Positions 13,534 to 20,440 of a DNA stretch of 22,371 bases are shown here, in pieces (the stretch's first letter is position 1; the number at the start of each line of letters is the position of its first letter). The translations under genes and the position numbers were made by a program. Source of the DNA: Weimeria sp002480925 (GTDB lineage: Bacteria; Bacillota; Clostridia; Lachnospirales; Lachnospiraceae); the NCBI RefSeq assembly GCF_052064335.1, contig NZ_JBQHVU010000025.1, positions 1 to 22,371 on the forward strand. Direction: 5' to 3'. Below the pieces are notes generated by a model. It saw only the letters and a program-made list of their open reading frames with translations, did no database searches and was not told where the DNA came from.

Positions 13534-14301
13534 ATGGTTATAAAAAACGAGATACCGATTCTTGAATATGACGACAGTTCAGTCGAAGTTATAGCTCCGG
13601 ATCAAGACGTGGAGGATTTAAAACTTCCTGAAAAATGCCTGTTTGCTTTTCTTGGGAATGTTGTTCATGAATATGCTAAAGTAAACAATGCTGCTGTAGC
13701 AGAGGAACTAATAACTGTGTCCAATAATATAAAGATATATGTTCTAAAAGATGAGAATGAAGATATCTGTTTGGTGCAGTCGCCAATTGGTGCAGCAGCG
13801 GCTACGCAGGTCCTTGATACGCTTGTAAGCTGCGGATGCAAGAAAGTCATAGCTGTAGGCTCCTGTGGCGTGCTGGCTGATATTCCAGAGAATGCTTTTC
13901 TTGTCCCCACAAAAGCCCTTAGAGCTGAGGGAACATCTTACCATTATCTCCCAGCTGTTAGGTATGTCGATATAGATAATGAGCCTGTGTCGGTAATAGA
14001 GAATTGCTTTAAGAAACATAATTTGCCCTTTGTTACGTGTACAACATGGACTACTGACGGATTCTTTAGAGAAACAAAAGACATGGTTCAGTATCGTCTT
14101 GAAGAAGGGTGCACGGTGGTTGAAATGGAATGTTCTGCACTAGCAGCTTGCAGCAGAAAAAGGGGAGCTTCATTTGGACAGTTTCTATTTACGGCTGATT
14201 CACTTGCTAATGTTCATGATTATGATGCCAGGAACTTTGGAACCAGTTCGCATGAAAAAGCATTGCTATTAGGTTTGGATGTGCTAAGAGATTGGAAATA
14301 A
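13534..14301 (+). CDS. Nucleoside phosphorylase-family protein
   Basis: 255 aa of the PNP_UDP_1 fold (purine/uridine phosphorylase superfamily), which cleaves nucleosides with phosphate to free base and sugar-1-phosphate. Motifs include the phosphate/ribose region VIAVGSCGVLADIP and the ribose-binding signature VVEMECSALAACSRKRG with its conserved Met-Glu. FLFTADSLAN, the base-pocket region that carries an aspartate in the superfamily, follows. GGGAGG lies 7 bases before ATG 13534; a TTG/ATG start at 13510 is possible but has no site. It sits alone between IS21 debris and phage relics. Base specificity cannot be assigned, and similar genes also occur as effector domains in conflict systems. 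Confidence 0.85.
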   Translation: MVIKNEIPILEYDDSSVEVIAPDQDVEDLKLPEKCLFAFLGNVVHEYAKVNNAAVAEELITVSNNIKIYVLKDENEDICLVQSPIGAAAATQVLDTLVSCGCKKVIAVGSCGVLADIPENAFLVPTKALRAEGTSYHYLPAVRYVDIDNEPVSVIENCFKKHNLPFVTCTTWTTDGFFRETKDMVQYRLEEGCTVVEMECSALAACSRKRGASFGQFLFTADSLANVHDYDARNFGTSSHEKALLLGLDVLRDWK

Positions 14302-14337
14302 AGGAGAGAATCATTGTAAAGAAGTGTCTTCTGTTGA

Positions 14338-14817
14338 TATATCTATGAAGTTTTTCGCGTAAATAAGGTATACTTATCGAGGTTAAAAAAATTGACCTCG
14401 ATGCAGACAAAGGGTACTAAAGGTGGAAGAACATCTAATCCTTATGTATTTACTGAGGCTGGTATCTATATGTTAATGACAGTGCTGAAAGGTGATCTTG
14501 CAGTTAGACAAAGTAAGGCCCTAATAAGGCTTTTTAAAGGCATGAAAGACTATCTAATCGAGTCACCCGCTGCTATTGGTCAGACAGAATTGCTACGACT
14601 ATCTCTTCAGACAGCGGAAAACACACGCAAAATAAAGCAGATGAAGGAAGAAATGGCAACGAAGAATGATCTTGAGAAATTCCTCGTTAATTTTACTGAT
14701 AGTCATACTCCGGAAGCTATGAGAATGAGACTCTACAGATACAGATCTATTGTAAAAGAAAGCTCCATTCCTTTTATGGAAAGCATCACAGAAACTGCAC
14801 TTTCAAAGTGCGCATAA
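14338..14817 (+). pseudogene. ORF6N-type phage regulator fragment
   Basis: The frame is open from 14338 without a start codon and reads IYEVFRVNKVYLSRLKKLTS, then GGRTSNPYVFTEAGIYMLMTVLKG. This is the second half of an ORF6N domain, found in phage antirepressor-like proteins. A coiled-coil tail follows (QTAENTRKIKQMKEEMATKND). The N-terminal third of the domain is missing. The last 30 residues (MRLYRYRSIVKESSIPFM and onward) may be native or from the junction with the portal relic. It is probably a prophage leftover. Confidence 0.7.
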
Positions 14818-15165
14818 GGAGGCATGAGAACGGTCAGCTTTATTATGAGTATTACATGAATACTGATGATGCTCATACTATGAAGGGTACGACAGTGAGA
14901 TTGAAACCGTATGATGTACTTCACATTCCGGGGTTAGGCTTTGATGGTCTTGTGGGCTACAGTCCTATAGCAATGGCAAAAAATGCGATTGGTATGGCGA
15001 TTGCCTGTGAAGAGTATGGAGCAAAGTTTTTTGCCAATGGTGCAGCTCCATCCGGTGTGTTGGAGCATCCGGGAACCATTAAGGATCCTTCCAGAGTGCG
15101 TGAGAGCTGGCAGGCAACCTTTGGTGGTTCTGCTAATGCTAACAAGGTGGCGGTATTGGAAGAAT
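14808..15165 (+). pseudogene. HK97-type phage portal protein, internal fragment
   Basis: The frame RRHENGQLYYEYYMNTDD, then LKPYDVLHIPGLGFDGLVGY, then SPIAMAKNAIGMAIACEEYG, then FFANGAAPSGVLEHPG is diagnostic of the middle of tailed-phage portal proteins. Both ends are lost: the start abuts the ORF6N relic, and homology ends after NKVAVLEE near 15160. There the frame runs on into the leader of the next gene. A normal portal is about 400 aa, so only 115-120 residues remain. Confidence 0.85.
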
Positions 15166-15262
15166 GTATATTGCATCTGTCATTCTATGTTTGGAAGATA
15201 TATAATAATATCAAAGCAAATGATGAGAATGTTCTAAATACAAAAAGAAGGAGGAACACAAG

Positions 15263-16630
15263 ATGGCAGTATGGAGATTACAGGTGAATACAGGTGACAC
15301 AAATGTTGCCGACTATTGCTTGAAAAATCATGTCGCAGCAATGGGATGGAGTCTTCGTGAATTAACCCAGGCAGAACGTTCTGGGATACATACATTTTTG
15401 GATTACTGTAATCTGGCAAGAACTCAGTACAAATCTTTCGACAGTGTATGCCGCATGGTAGAGGATGTGAAAGAAGGAGATCTTCTATGGATGCGCTCAA
15501 GAAATGAAGGCAAATACTATATTGCGAGAGTTAAGGCGAACAGTACCTGGGTGTTTCGCGAAGATGCAGTACAGATGGATGCAGCGAATCAGTTGATCAA
15601 TATAGACTGGTATCCAGCTACAGATAAGGCAGATGAAGAATCCGTTCCTGGTGCTGTGGCAACATCATTTATTATGGGTTCAACCATCCAGAGAATTAAG
15701 AAAAATGGAGTGGAAGAATACAGTCAGATGTTGTATAACCGTGTCCACGATTCAGCGCTGGATCTATTCAATTATCCCGATCCAGCCCTCTCGTTATGTG
15801 AAAAGCATTTTTACAGCCTGCTTCAGCCGGAAGATGTTGAGGATTTACTTGCGCTGTGGCTGTATGATACGAAAGGCTACGTTTGCATTCCATCGACAAA
15901 TAAAATTGCTACGCCAAAGTATGAGTGCGTTTTGGTTGATCCAAATGACCTGAACCGAAAGCATATTTACATTCAGGTAAAGAAGGGTGATGTTGATCTC
16001 AATACAGATGACTATTCCAGCCTGAATGGTGAAGTGTATTTGCTTACAACAGAAGGAAACGTTCAGAATGCACAGAAATATTCAAATGTGAAAGTAGCAG
16101 ATCCAACGGTTATCTATGAATTTGCGATCAATCCGGATAAGTCTCATATCATTCCGGAGAATGTTTTATACTGGGTGAAGTTTCTGACAGAAATAGAAAA
16201 TAATCGTTTGAAGTTTTCTGCGTGTAAAGGAATCATGTTTGATACGAATATCTCGTATTCAGATACAAATGAATCCGAGATGATTCTCGGAAACAAAATT
16301 GCGGCATATGGAGATGCTAAACGGTATATCGACAGCTTTCGCAAAGATGACTATGCTCTTTTTTATTCCAAAGGAAGGGGAATTATTGCAGTTGGACAGA
16401 TCGTTACAGACACACCAACGGAAGTGGGTGATGAAAAATATCATAGTGTCAGAATGATTGTGCCGGAAAATTTCAATGGAGATGTTAAAGCATTGCCTGC
16501 TCTTTCACCGAATGAGATTAAAACAATTTTGAAGCGAAATTTTTATTGGGCATCGACAATCAAAACACCATTCCTTACAGGAGTACAGGTTGAGATGTTG
16601 ATTCGTGAACTGAAAAAGAAGCATATCTAA
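15263..16630 (+). CDS. Putative modified-DNA restriction enzyme: PUA/EVE-like, PD-(D/E)XK, PUA/EVE-like
   Basis: 455 aa, apparently three parts. Residues 1-120 (WRLQVNTGDTNVADYCL, then VAAMGWSL, then VKEGDLLWMRSRNEGKYYIARV) resemble an EVE/PUA-like domain of the kind that reads modified bases. Residues 185-265 look like a Mrr-type nuclease core: helix PEDVEDLLALWLYDTKGYVC, then E221 in PKYECVLVDP, then Q238-V-K240 in IYIQVKKGD. Residues 345-440 form a second PUA-like unit (DAKRYIDSFRKDDYALFYSK, then GRGIIAVGQIV). Two reader domains around a nuclease suggest type IV-like restriction of modified phage DNA; this is inference from motifs. AAGGAGG lies 9 bases before ATG 15263, and a TATAAT box at 15201 may be its promoter. 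The macrodomain gene follows 29 bases later. Confidence 0.6.
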   Translation: MAVWRLQVNTGDTNVADYCLKNHVAAMGWSLRELTQAERSGIHTFLDYCNLARTQYKSFDSVCRMVEDVKEGDLLWMRSRNEGKYYIARVKANSTWVFREDAVQMDAANQLINIDWYPATDKADEESVPGAVATSFIMGSTIQRIKKNGVEEYSQMLYNRVHDSALDLFNYPDPALSLCEKHFYSLLQPEDVEDLLALWLYDTKGYVCIPSTNKIATPKYECVLVDPNDLNRKHIYIQVKKGDVDLNTDDYSSLNGEVYLLTTEGNVQNAQKYSNVKVADPTVIYEFAINPDKSHIIPENVLYWVKFLTEIENNRLKFSACKGIMFDTNISYSDTNESEMILGNKIAAYGDAKRYIDSFRKDDYALFYSKGRGIIAVGQIVTDTPTEVGDEKYHSVRMIVPENFNGDVKALPALSPNEIKTILKRNFYWASTIKTPFLTGVQVEMLIRELKKKHI

Positions 16631-16659
16631 CGAGGTGGCAGAAGGAGGAGAAATAAGCA

Positions 16660-16887
16660 ATGACCTTACAGATTATCAGAAACAATATTACAAAAATGAG
16701 CGTTGACGCAATCGTCAATGCCGCAAATACTTCTCTTTTGGGCGGAGGCGGTGTGGACGGCTGCATTCATCGTGCCGCCGGACCGGAGCTGCTTGCAGAA
16801 TGCAGTGCTCCGCTGAGCGCAGACTGGAAAAAGCGTATAGACGAGGACTACAAAAAGCGTTCAAAATTCGGAAGAACTTTCGATTGA
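16660..16887 (+). pseudogene. Macrodomain protein, truncated
   Basis: Residues 1-45 are a clear macrodomain N-terminus: MTLQIIRNNITKMSVDAIVN, then AANTSLLGGGGVDGCIHRAAG, then PELLAEC. The ADP-ribose-binding NAAN and GGGGVDGCIH loops are intact. Family members remove ADP-ribose from proteins or nucleic acids. After LLAECS the sequence (LSADWKKRIDEDYKKRSKFG) no longer follows the family and stops at 75 aa instead of about 170-260. The fold is therefore incomplete. GGAGGAG lies 9-10 bases before the ATG, which is coupled to the preceding nuclease gene. A macrodomain beside an ADP-ribosyltransferase-like gene suggests a former eraser-writer pair. Confidence 0.8.
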
Positions 16888-16921
16888 TGTTGTTCGTTTC
16901 TTGGAGTAGAATATAAATTAG

Positions 16922-16987
16922 AAATTTTATCTTGCTGCGAGTGCCGACATCGAGGCGATAGCCGAGATGGTAAAAGAGAAGAAATAA
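16922..16987 (+). pseudogene. 22-codon tail of a lost gene
   Basis: In frame after a TAG, the sequence reads KFYLAASADIEAIAEMVKEK and ends in TAA 20 bases before the DUF3990 start. There is no start codon. It looks like the C-terminal helix of a deleted protein, possibly the original first gene of the DUF3990 operon. Confidence 0.3.
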
Positions 16988-17008
16988 GAGGAACAGGAGG
17001 CGTTTGCA

Positions 17009-17491
17009 ATGATTTTGTACCACGGAAGCAATGTTATCGTAGAACAGCCGAAACTTATCCGGCAAAATCGCTATCTGGACTTCGGTTTTGGATTTTATAC
17101 CACTACTAACCGCGATCAGGCAGTGAACTTCGCTCAAAAAGTCACTGACCGCCGCAAAACAGGAGCCGCTACGCTGAATATATATTCCGTAGAGGAGGCT
17201 GTGGCTTTCAAGGAGTGCAGCTTGCTGCGCTTTGACAGCCCAGATGAAGCGTGGCTGGATTTTGTAGCTGAGAACCGTCAGGGAACCTATCAGGGAAAGC
17301 AGCATGACCTGATTTATGGTGCTGTGGCAAATGATGATGTGTACCGCACCATTACCCTGTATATGACCGGAGTGTTGGATAAGGAACAGACACTGGCGGC
17401 ACTCAAGATTCGGAAATTGTTCAACCAGCTGGTATTTGCAACTGAGAAGTCCCTGCAATATTTGCATTTTGAAGGGAGGAAGCTTGTATGA
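17009..17491 (+). CDS. DUF3990 protein, ADP-ribosyltransferase-like toxin candidate
   Basis: 160 aa, a usual length for DUF3990, which belongs to the ADP-ribosyltransferase-like fold group. Hallmarks are MILYHGSN (H5, the NAD-binding first-motif position), LDFGFGFYTTTNRDQAVNFA (Y30 in the second-motif strand), and DLIYGAVANDDVYRTI (100-115). The ending NQLVFATEKSLQYLHF carries the third-motif region, with Q140 where classical enzymes have Glu. By analogy it may ADP-ribosylate a cellular or phage target, but this is unproven. CAGGAGG lies 8 bases before the ATG. Its stop overlaps the next ATG (ATGA), so it is translationally coupled to two small genes, a layout typical of toxin-antitoxin operons. 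Confidence 0.85.
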   Translation: MILYHGSNVIVEQPKLIRQNRYLDFGFGFYTTTNRDQAVNFAQKVTDRRKTGAATLNIYSVEEAVAFKECSLLRFDSPDEAWLDFVAENRQGTYQGKQHDLIYGAVANDDVYRTITLYMTGVLDKEQTLAALKIRKLFNQLVFATEKSLQYLHFEGRKLV

Positions 17492-17727
17492 ACGAAGATC
17501 AGTTCAGCGCAATGCTTGCAATCATTGTGCCGCCCATCATCGAACAGATTACAAAAAATAGTAATGTGGATGATGAAACAGCGATTTCCCGCTTTTATCA
17601 GTCCAAGCTCTATCAGGAGCTTTCGGATGAAAAATCCAAATTGTGGCATTACAGCCCGATGACGCTGTATACCATGTATCAAGATGAACTTCTGACAGGT
17701 TCCTATGATTACCCGGAGGAGGCGTGA
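17488..17727 (+). CDS. Small acidic protein of the DUF3990 operon
   Basis: 79 aa, acidic and mostly helical: FSAMLAIIVPPIIEQITKNS, then DDETAISRFYQSKLYQELSD, then KLWHYSPMTLYTMYQDELL. I recall similar small proteins between DUF3990 and DUF3791 genes in Clostridia but know no function. It starts inside the DUF3990 stop codon and is followed 3 bases after its own stop by DUF3791, so the three are co-translated. It could be an antitoxin or adaptor. Confidence 0.75.
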   Translation: MNEDQFSAMLAIIVPPIIEQITKNSNVDDETAISRFYQSKLYQELSDEKSKLWHYSPMTLYTMYQDELLTGSYDYPEEA

Positions 17728-17730
17728 GCG

Positions 17731-17952
17731 ATGAGCAAAGAATCCAATTTTTTGATTTATTGCATGGAGCGGTACCGTCATTTCAAAGGGCTTTCCGGTG
17801 CAAATGTGGCGAAAACCTTTGAAGAGTATGGCATCTATGGGTATATCACAAAATATTTTGAATCACTGCACACAATGGGGGACCATTGCATCGTGCAGGA
17901 TATTGACGATTATATTAGCAGCATCACAGGCAATAAGCGGATCAAGTTGTAA
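17731..17952 (+). CDS. DUF3791 protein, putative antitoxin partner
   Basis: 73 aa matching the usual DUF3791 size and pattern: NFLIYCMERYRHFKGLSGANV, then KTFEEYGIYGYITKYFESLHT, then IVQDIDDYI. DUF3791 proteins are regularly encoded next to DUF3990 genes, which makes an antidote or targeting role likely but unproven. GGAGG lies within the preceding gene's end, 10-12 bases before the ATG. Confidence 0.82.
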   Translation: MSKESNFLIYCMERYRHFKGLSGANVAKTFEEYGIYGYITKYFESLHTMGDHCIVQDIDDYISSITGNKRIKL

Positions 17953-18320
17953 CTTGCCTGTATGATATTCCCCAAATAGCTGATTTTTTCGACAGTAGGT
18001 ATGAGTGTCTGTAAAAGTTATGCTGATTATACCGGTAAGCCATCATCGGACAATGATATTCAGTTAATGGTTTATTCTGCGTGGAATTAAATGAAAACTG
18101 TACTTGAATTATACAGAATAGTCTGATATTCACGGTTATGGAGTGGATGTCAGCAGTGGGATCTAGCATGTTTCCTTTAAGCGACAGTGGTTATGCCGGT
18201 ACATTTCAGGATATAATGCGGTACTTGGTATAGAACTGTATCGGATGAAGTTTTAGAAAGTGAAAAAATATATACTGGATGTTTTTAACAATCCCGTTTA
18301 TGAATAGAAGATTAGAAAAA
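17953..18320. other. Gene-free spacer with relic sequence
   Basis: There are stops in all frames. Two short stretches look once-coding but unassignable: a 29-codon frame from 18001 without a ribosome binding site, and a run around 18170-18232 (MFPLSDSGYAGTFQDIMRYL). No terminator for the DUF3990 operon is evident. Confidence 0.45.
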
Positions 18321-18322
18321 GA

Positions 18323-18372
18323 TTGACAATTTATCGTTTGGTTACTACAATCTAAGTTATCAAATGATAACT
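18323..18372 (+). promoter_or_regulatory. Promoter with palindromic operator
   Basis: TTGACA (18323-18328), 17 bases, TACAAT (18346-18351). The perfect palindrome AGTTATC-AAAT-GATAACT (18355-18372) covers the predicted start point. A dimeric repressor of MarR, GntR or TetR type would fit. No regulator gene remains nearby. Confidence 0.75.
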
Positions 18373-18381
18373 AGAGAATAG

Positions 18382-18445
18382 AGCTTTCAGCTTTGCAAAT
18401 GAAGTACCGGGAATTTTTGAGAATGCAAAAGACGCAGAGCAGTAA
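18382..18445 (+). pseudogene. C-terminal tail of a deleted gene, possibly the regulator
   Basis: An open tail without start codon reads AFSFANEVPGIFENAKDAEQ and ends in TAA 18443. It lies directly after the operator, as if most of an intervening gene had been deleted. A MarR-type regulator would fit the position, but the tail alone cannot identify it. Confidence 0.3.
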
Positions 18446-18468
18446 TTTTATTGCCTGCGTCTTTTGTT
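18427..18468 (+). terminator. Terminator between the lost gene and the ABC operon
   Basis: AAAAGACGCAG (18427-18437) and CTGCGTCTTTT (18455-18465) form a perfect 11-bp stem. It lies 28 bases before the ABC transporter start, so with the promoter at 18323 it may attenuate the exporter genes. Confidence 0.7.
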
Positions 18469-18493
18469 ATTATATTAGGAAAGAGAGGAACAT

Positions 18494-19405
18494 ATGGAAT
18501 CAGATATCATTAAAATCAGCCATCTGAATAAAAGCTTTGGCGAAGTAAAAGCGGTAAATGATTTGAGCTTTCGTGTGAAAAAAGGAGAATTGTTTGCGTT
18601 TCTTGGAGTAAACGGTGCAGGGAAAAGCACAACCATTTCCATTCTCTGCGGATTGCTGAAAAAAGACAGCGGAACGGTTCAGGTAAACGGAATAGAAACT
18701 GACAAAGCCGGCGCACAGACAAAAAGAATGCTTGGTGTTGTGTTTCAGGATAGCGTGCTTGACAAACCGCTTACGGTGAAAGAAAACCTAAAGAGCAGGG
18801 CTGCTTTGTATGGCATTACAGGAAATGCCTTTGATAAGAGATTACAGGAGCTGGTCGGGATTCTGGATTTTGACGAGTTTTTAAACAGACCTGTAGGCAA
18901 GCTGTCGGGAGGTCAGATAAGAAGAATTGATATTGCCCGTGCCTTATTGCACAGACCGGAGATTTTGATTCTTGACGAGCCTACCACAGGGCTTGATCCG
19001 CAGACAAGGCAGTTAATCTGGAATGTTATCGAGAAGCTTCAGAAAACAGAAAATATGACAGTATTTCTGACTACACATTATATGGAAGAGGCTGCCAATG
19101 CCGGGTATGTTGTGATTCTTGACAAAGGAAGTATTGCAGCGGAAGGTACACCGTTTGAACTTAAAAATGATTATGTACAGAATATAGTGTCTGTTTACGG
19201 TGTTTCCGAGGATGAAATAAAGACATTGAACAGAGAATATAAGAAAATACGTGACGGATATCAGTTAAAAGTAAGAAATATGAAGGAAGCAACGAGGCTT
19301 ATTGTAGAGCATCAGGACCTATTCACGGATTATGAAGTAGTAAAAGGCGGAATGGATGATGTATTTCTTGCAGTCACAGGGAAAAAGCTGGGAGGTGAGC
19401 AGTGA
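18494..19405 (+). CDS. ABC-2 exporter, ATP-binding subunit
   Basis: 303 aa, the standard length for the drug/antibiotic-export (CcmA/DrrA-like) class. It powers export through the membrane partner encoded next. Motifs: Walker A GVNGAGKST (38-46), Q-loop VVFQDS, signature LSGGQIRR (137-144), Walker B ILILDEPTTGLD (157-168), and H-loop THYMEEA (H195). The C-terminal 80 residues form the usual DrrA-type extension. AGGAAAGAGAGGAA precedes the ATG. The stop codon TGA overlaps the permease ATG by one base. The substrate is unknown. Confidence 0.95.
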   Translation: MESDIIKISHLNKSFGEVKAVNDLSFRVKKGELFAFLGVNGAGKSTTISILCGLLKKDSGTVQVNGIETDKAGAQTKRMLGVVFQDSVLDKPLTVKENLKSRAALYGITGNAFDKRLQELVGILDFDEFLNRPVGKLSGGQIRRIDIARALLHRPEILILDEPTTGLDPQTRQLIWNVIEKLQKTENMTVFLTTHYMEEAANAGYVVILDKGSIAAEGTPFELKNDYVQNIVSVYGVSEDEIKTLNREYKKIRDGYQLKVRNMKEATRLIVEHQDLFTDYEVVKGGMDDVFLAVTGKKLGGEQ

Positions 19406-20307
19406 TGAGAACAGTATTGGCATTAATGAGCAGGAACAGGAAACTGTTTTTTAAAGATAAAGGGATGTTGCTTACATCAATGATCACACCCGTCATTCTG
19501 ATTGTCCTGTATGCTACGTTTCTAGCAAAGATTTACAGAGATTCTTTTACAGCAGCGATTCATGATATGATTACGATTTCGGATAAGCTTATTAATGGAA
19601 CCGTGGCAGCACAGCTGACAGCATCACTTATGGCAGTGAGCTGTATTACTGTAACATTTTGTGTGAATCTGACTATGGTGCAGGACAAGGCAAATGGAAC
19701 AAGGAGGGATTTCAATGTCTCGCCGGTCAGCAGGGGGAAAATTTATTTGGGATATTTTCTCTCGACAGTTGCTAATTCTTTAATGGTCAATGGACTTGCA
19801 TTTGTATTATGTCTGGGATATCTGTTTAAAATGGGATGGTATATGAATGCAGCAGACGTATTATGGGTTCTATTCGATATGATATTGCTCGTCCTGTTTG
19901 GAAGTACACTTTCAAGTATCATTAGCTTTCCGCTGACAACACAGGGACAGCTTTCGGCTGTAGGTACAATTGTCAGCGCAGGATATGGTTTTATATGTGG
20001 TGCTTATATGCCGATTTCAAATTATGGTTCAGGTATTCAGAAGGCGCTGTCTTATCTTCCGAGTACATATGCCACTTCATTGATCAAGAATCATATGCTT
20101 CACGGAGTTTTCAGGGAGATGGAGAGAAAACATTATCCGGATGAAATGGTTGAGGCGATAAGAGACACTCTTGATTGCAATCCGGTATTTCATGGAAATG
20201 TGGTAAGTGTTAATCAGATGATCGGTATTATGATGGGAAGTATAGCTGTATTAGGAATAATTTATTATTTTGTTACATCGCTGCCGGATGTTGAAGGCGA
20301 ACGATAA
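19405..20307 (+). CDS. ABC-2 exporter, membrane subunit
   Basis: 300 aa with six hydrophobic segments: MLLTSMITPVILIVLYATFL, LTASLMAVSCITVTFCVNL, STVANSLMVNGLAFVLCLGY, LWVLFDMILLVLFGSTLSSI, the TIVSAGYGFICGAYMPIS region, and IGIMMGSIAVLGIIYYF. The conserved cytoplasmic sequence DKANGTRRDFNVSPVSRGKI after the second helix is the coupling-helix region of ABC-2 permeases. Start ATG 19405 overlaps the stop of the ATPase gene, with GGGAGGTG 7-8 bases upstream; a GTG one codon earlier is possible. It forms a two-gene exporter. Confidence 0.93.
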   Translation: MRTVLALMSRNRKLFFKDKGMLLTSMITPVILIVLYATFLAKIYRDSFTAAIHDMITISDKLINGTVAAQLTASLMAVSCITVTFCVNLTMVQDKANGTRRDFNVSPVSRGKIYLGYFLSTVANSLMVNGLAFVLCLGYLFKMGWYMNAADVLWVLFDMILLVLFGSTLSSIISFPLTTQGQLSAVGTIVSAGYGFICGAYMPISNYGSGIQKALSYLPSTYATSLIKNHMLHGVFREMERKHYPDEMVEAIRDTLDCNPVFHGNVVSVNQMIGIMMGSIAVLGIIYYFVTSLPDVEGER

Positions 20308-20361
20308 ATCCAAAGCATTGATAGTAAAATGCAGATATCTGCAAAAAATTCATGAACATCA

Positions 20362-20419
20362 TTGACGTAGAAGGCTTGGAAATGGTATATTATACATGAA
20401 ATAAATGCGGATAACCGCA
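20362..20419 (+). promoter_or_regulatory. Promoter and small hairpin before the AAA/DUF4143 gene
   Basis: TTGACG (20362-20367) and TATATT (20386-20391), spaced by 18 bases. TGCGG-ATAA-CCGCA (20406-20419) is a small inverted repeat just after the predicted start point and could be an operator or leader hairpin. Confidence 0.55.
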
Positions 20420-20440
20420 AATAAATCGTGAGGTGTGTAA

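Noticed and set aside
14207..14410. Minus-strand 67-codon frame after the nucleoside phosphorylase
   Set aside because: Half of it is antisense to the confirmed gene, and the remainder overlaps the ORF6N relic.
16715..17467. Minus-strand 250-codon frame opposite macrodomain and DUF3990
   Set aside because: It spans two recognisable plus-strand genes and the gap between them; no family features; shadow.
18001..18090. 29-codon plus-strand frame in the spacer after DUF3791
   Set aside because: No ribosome binding site and no recognisable family; treated as relic sequence.
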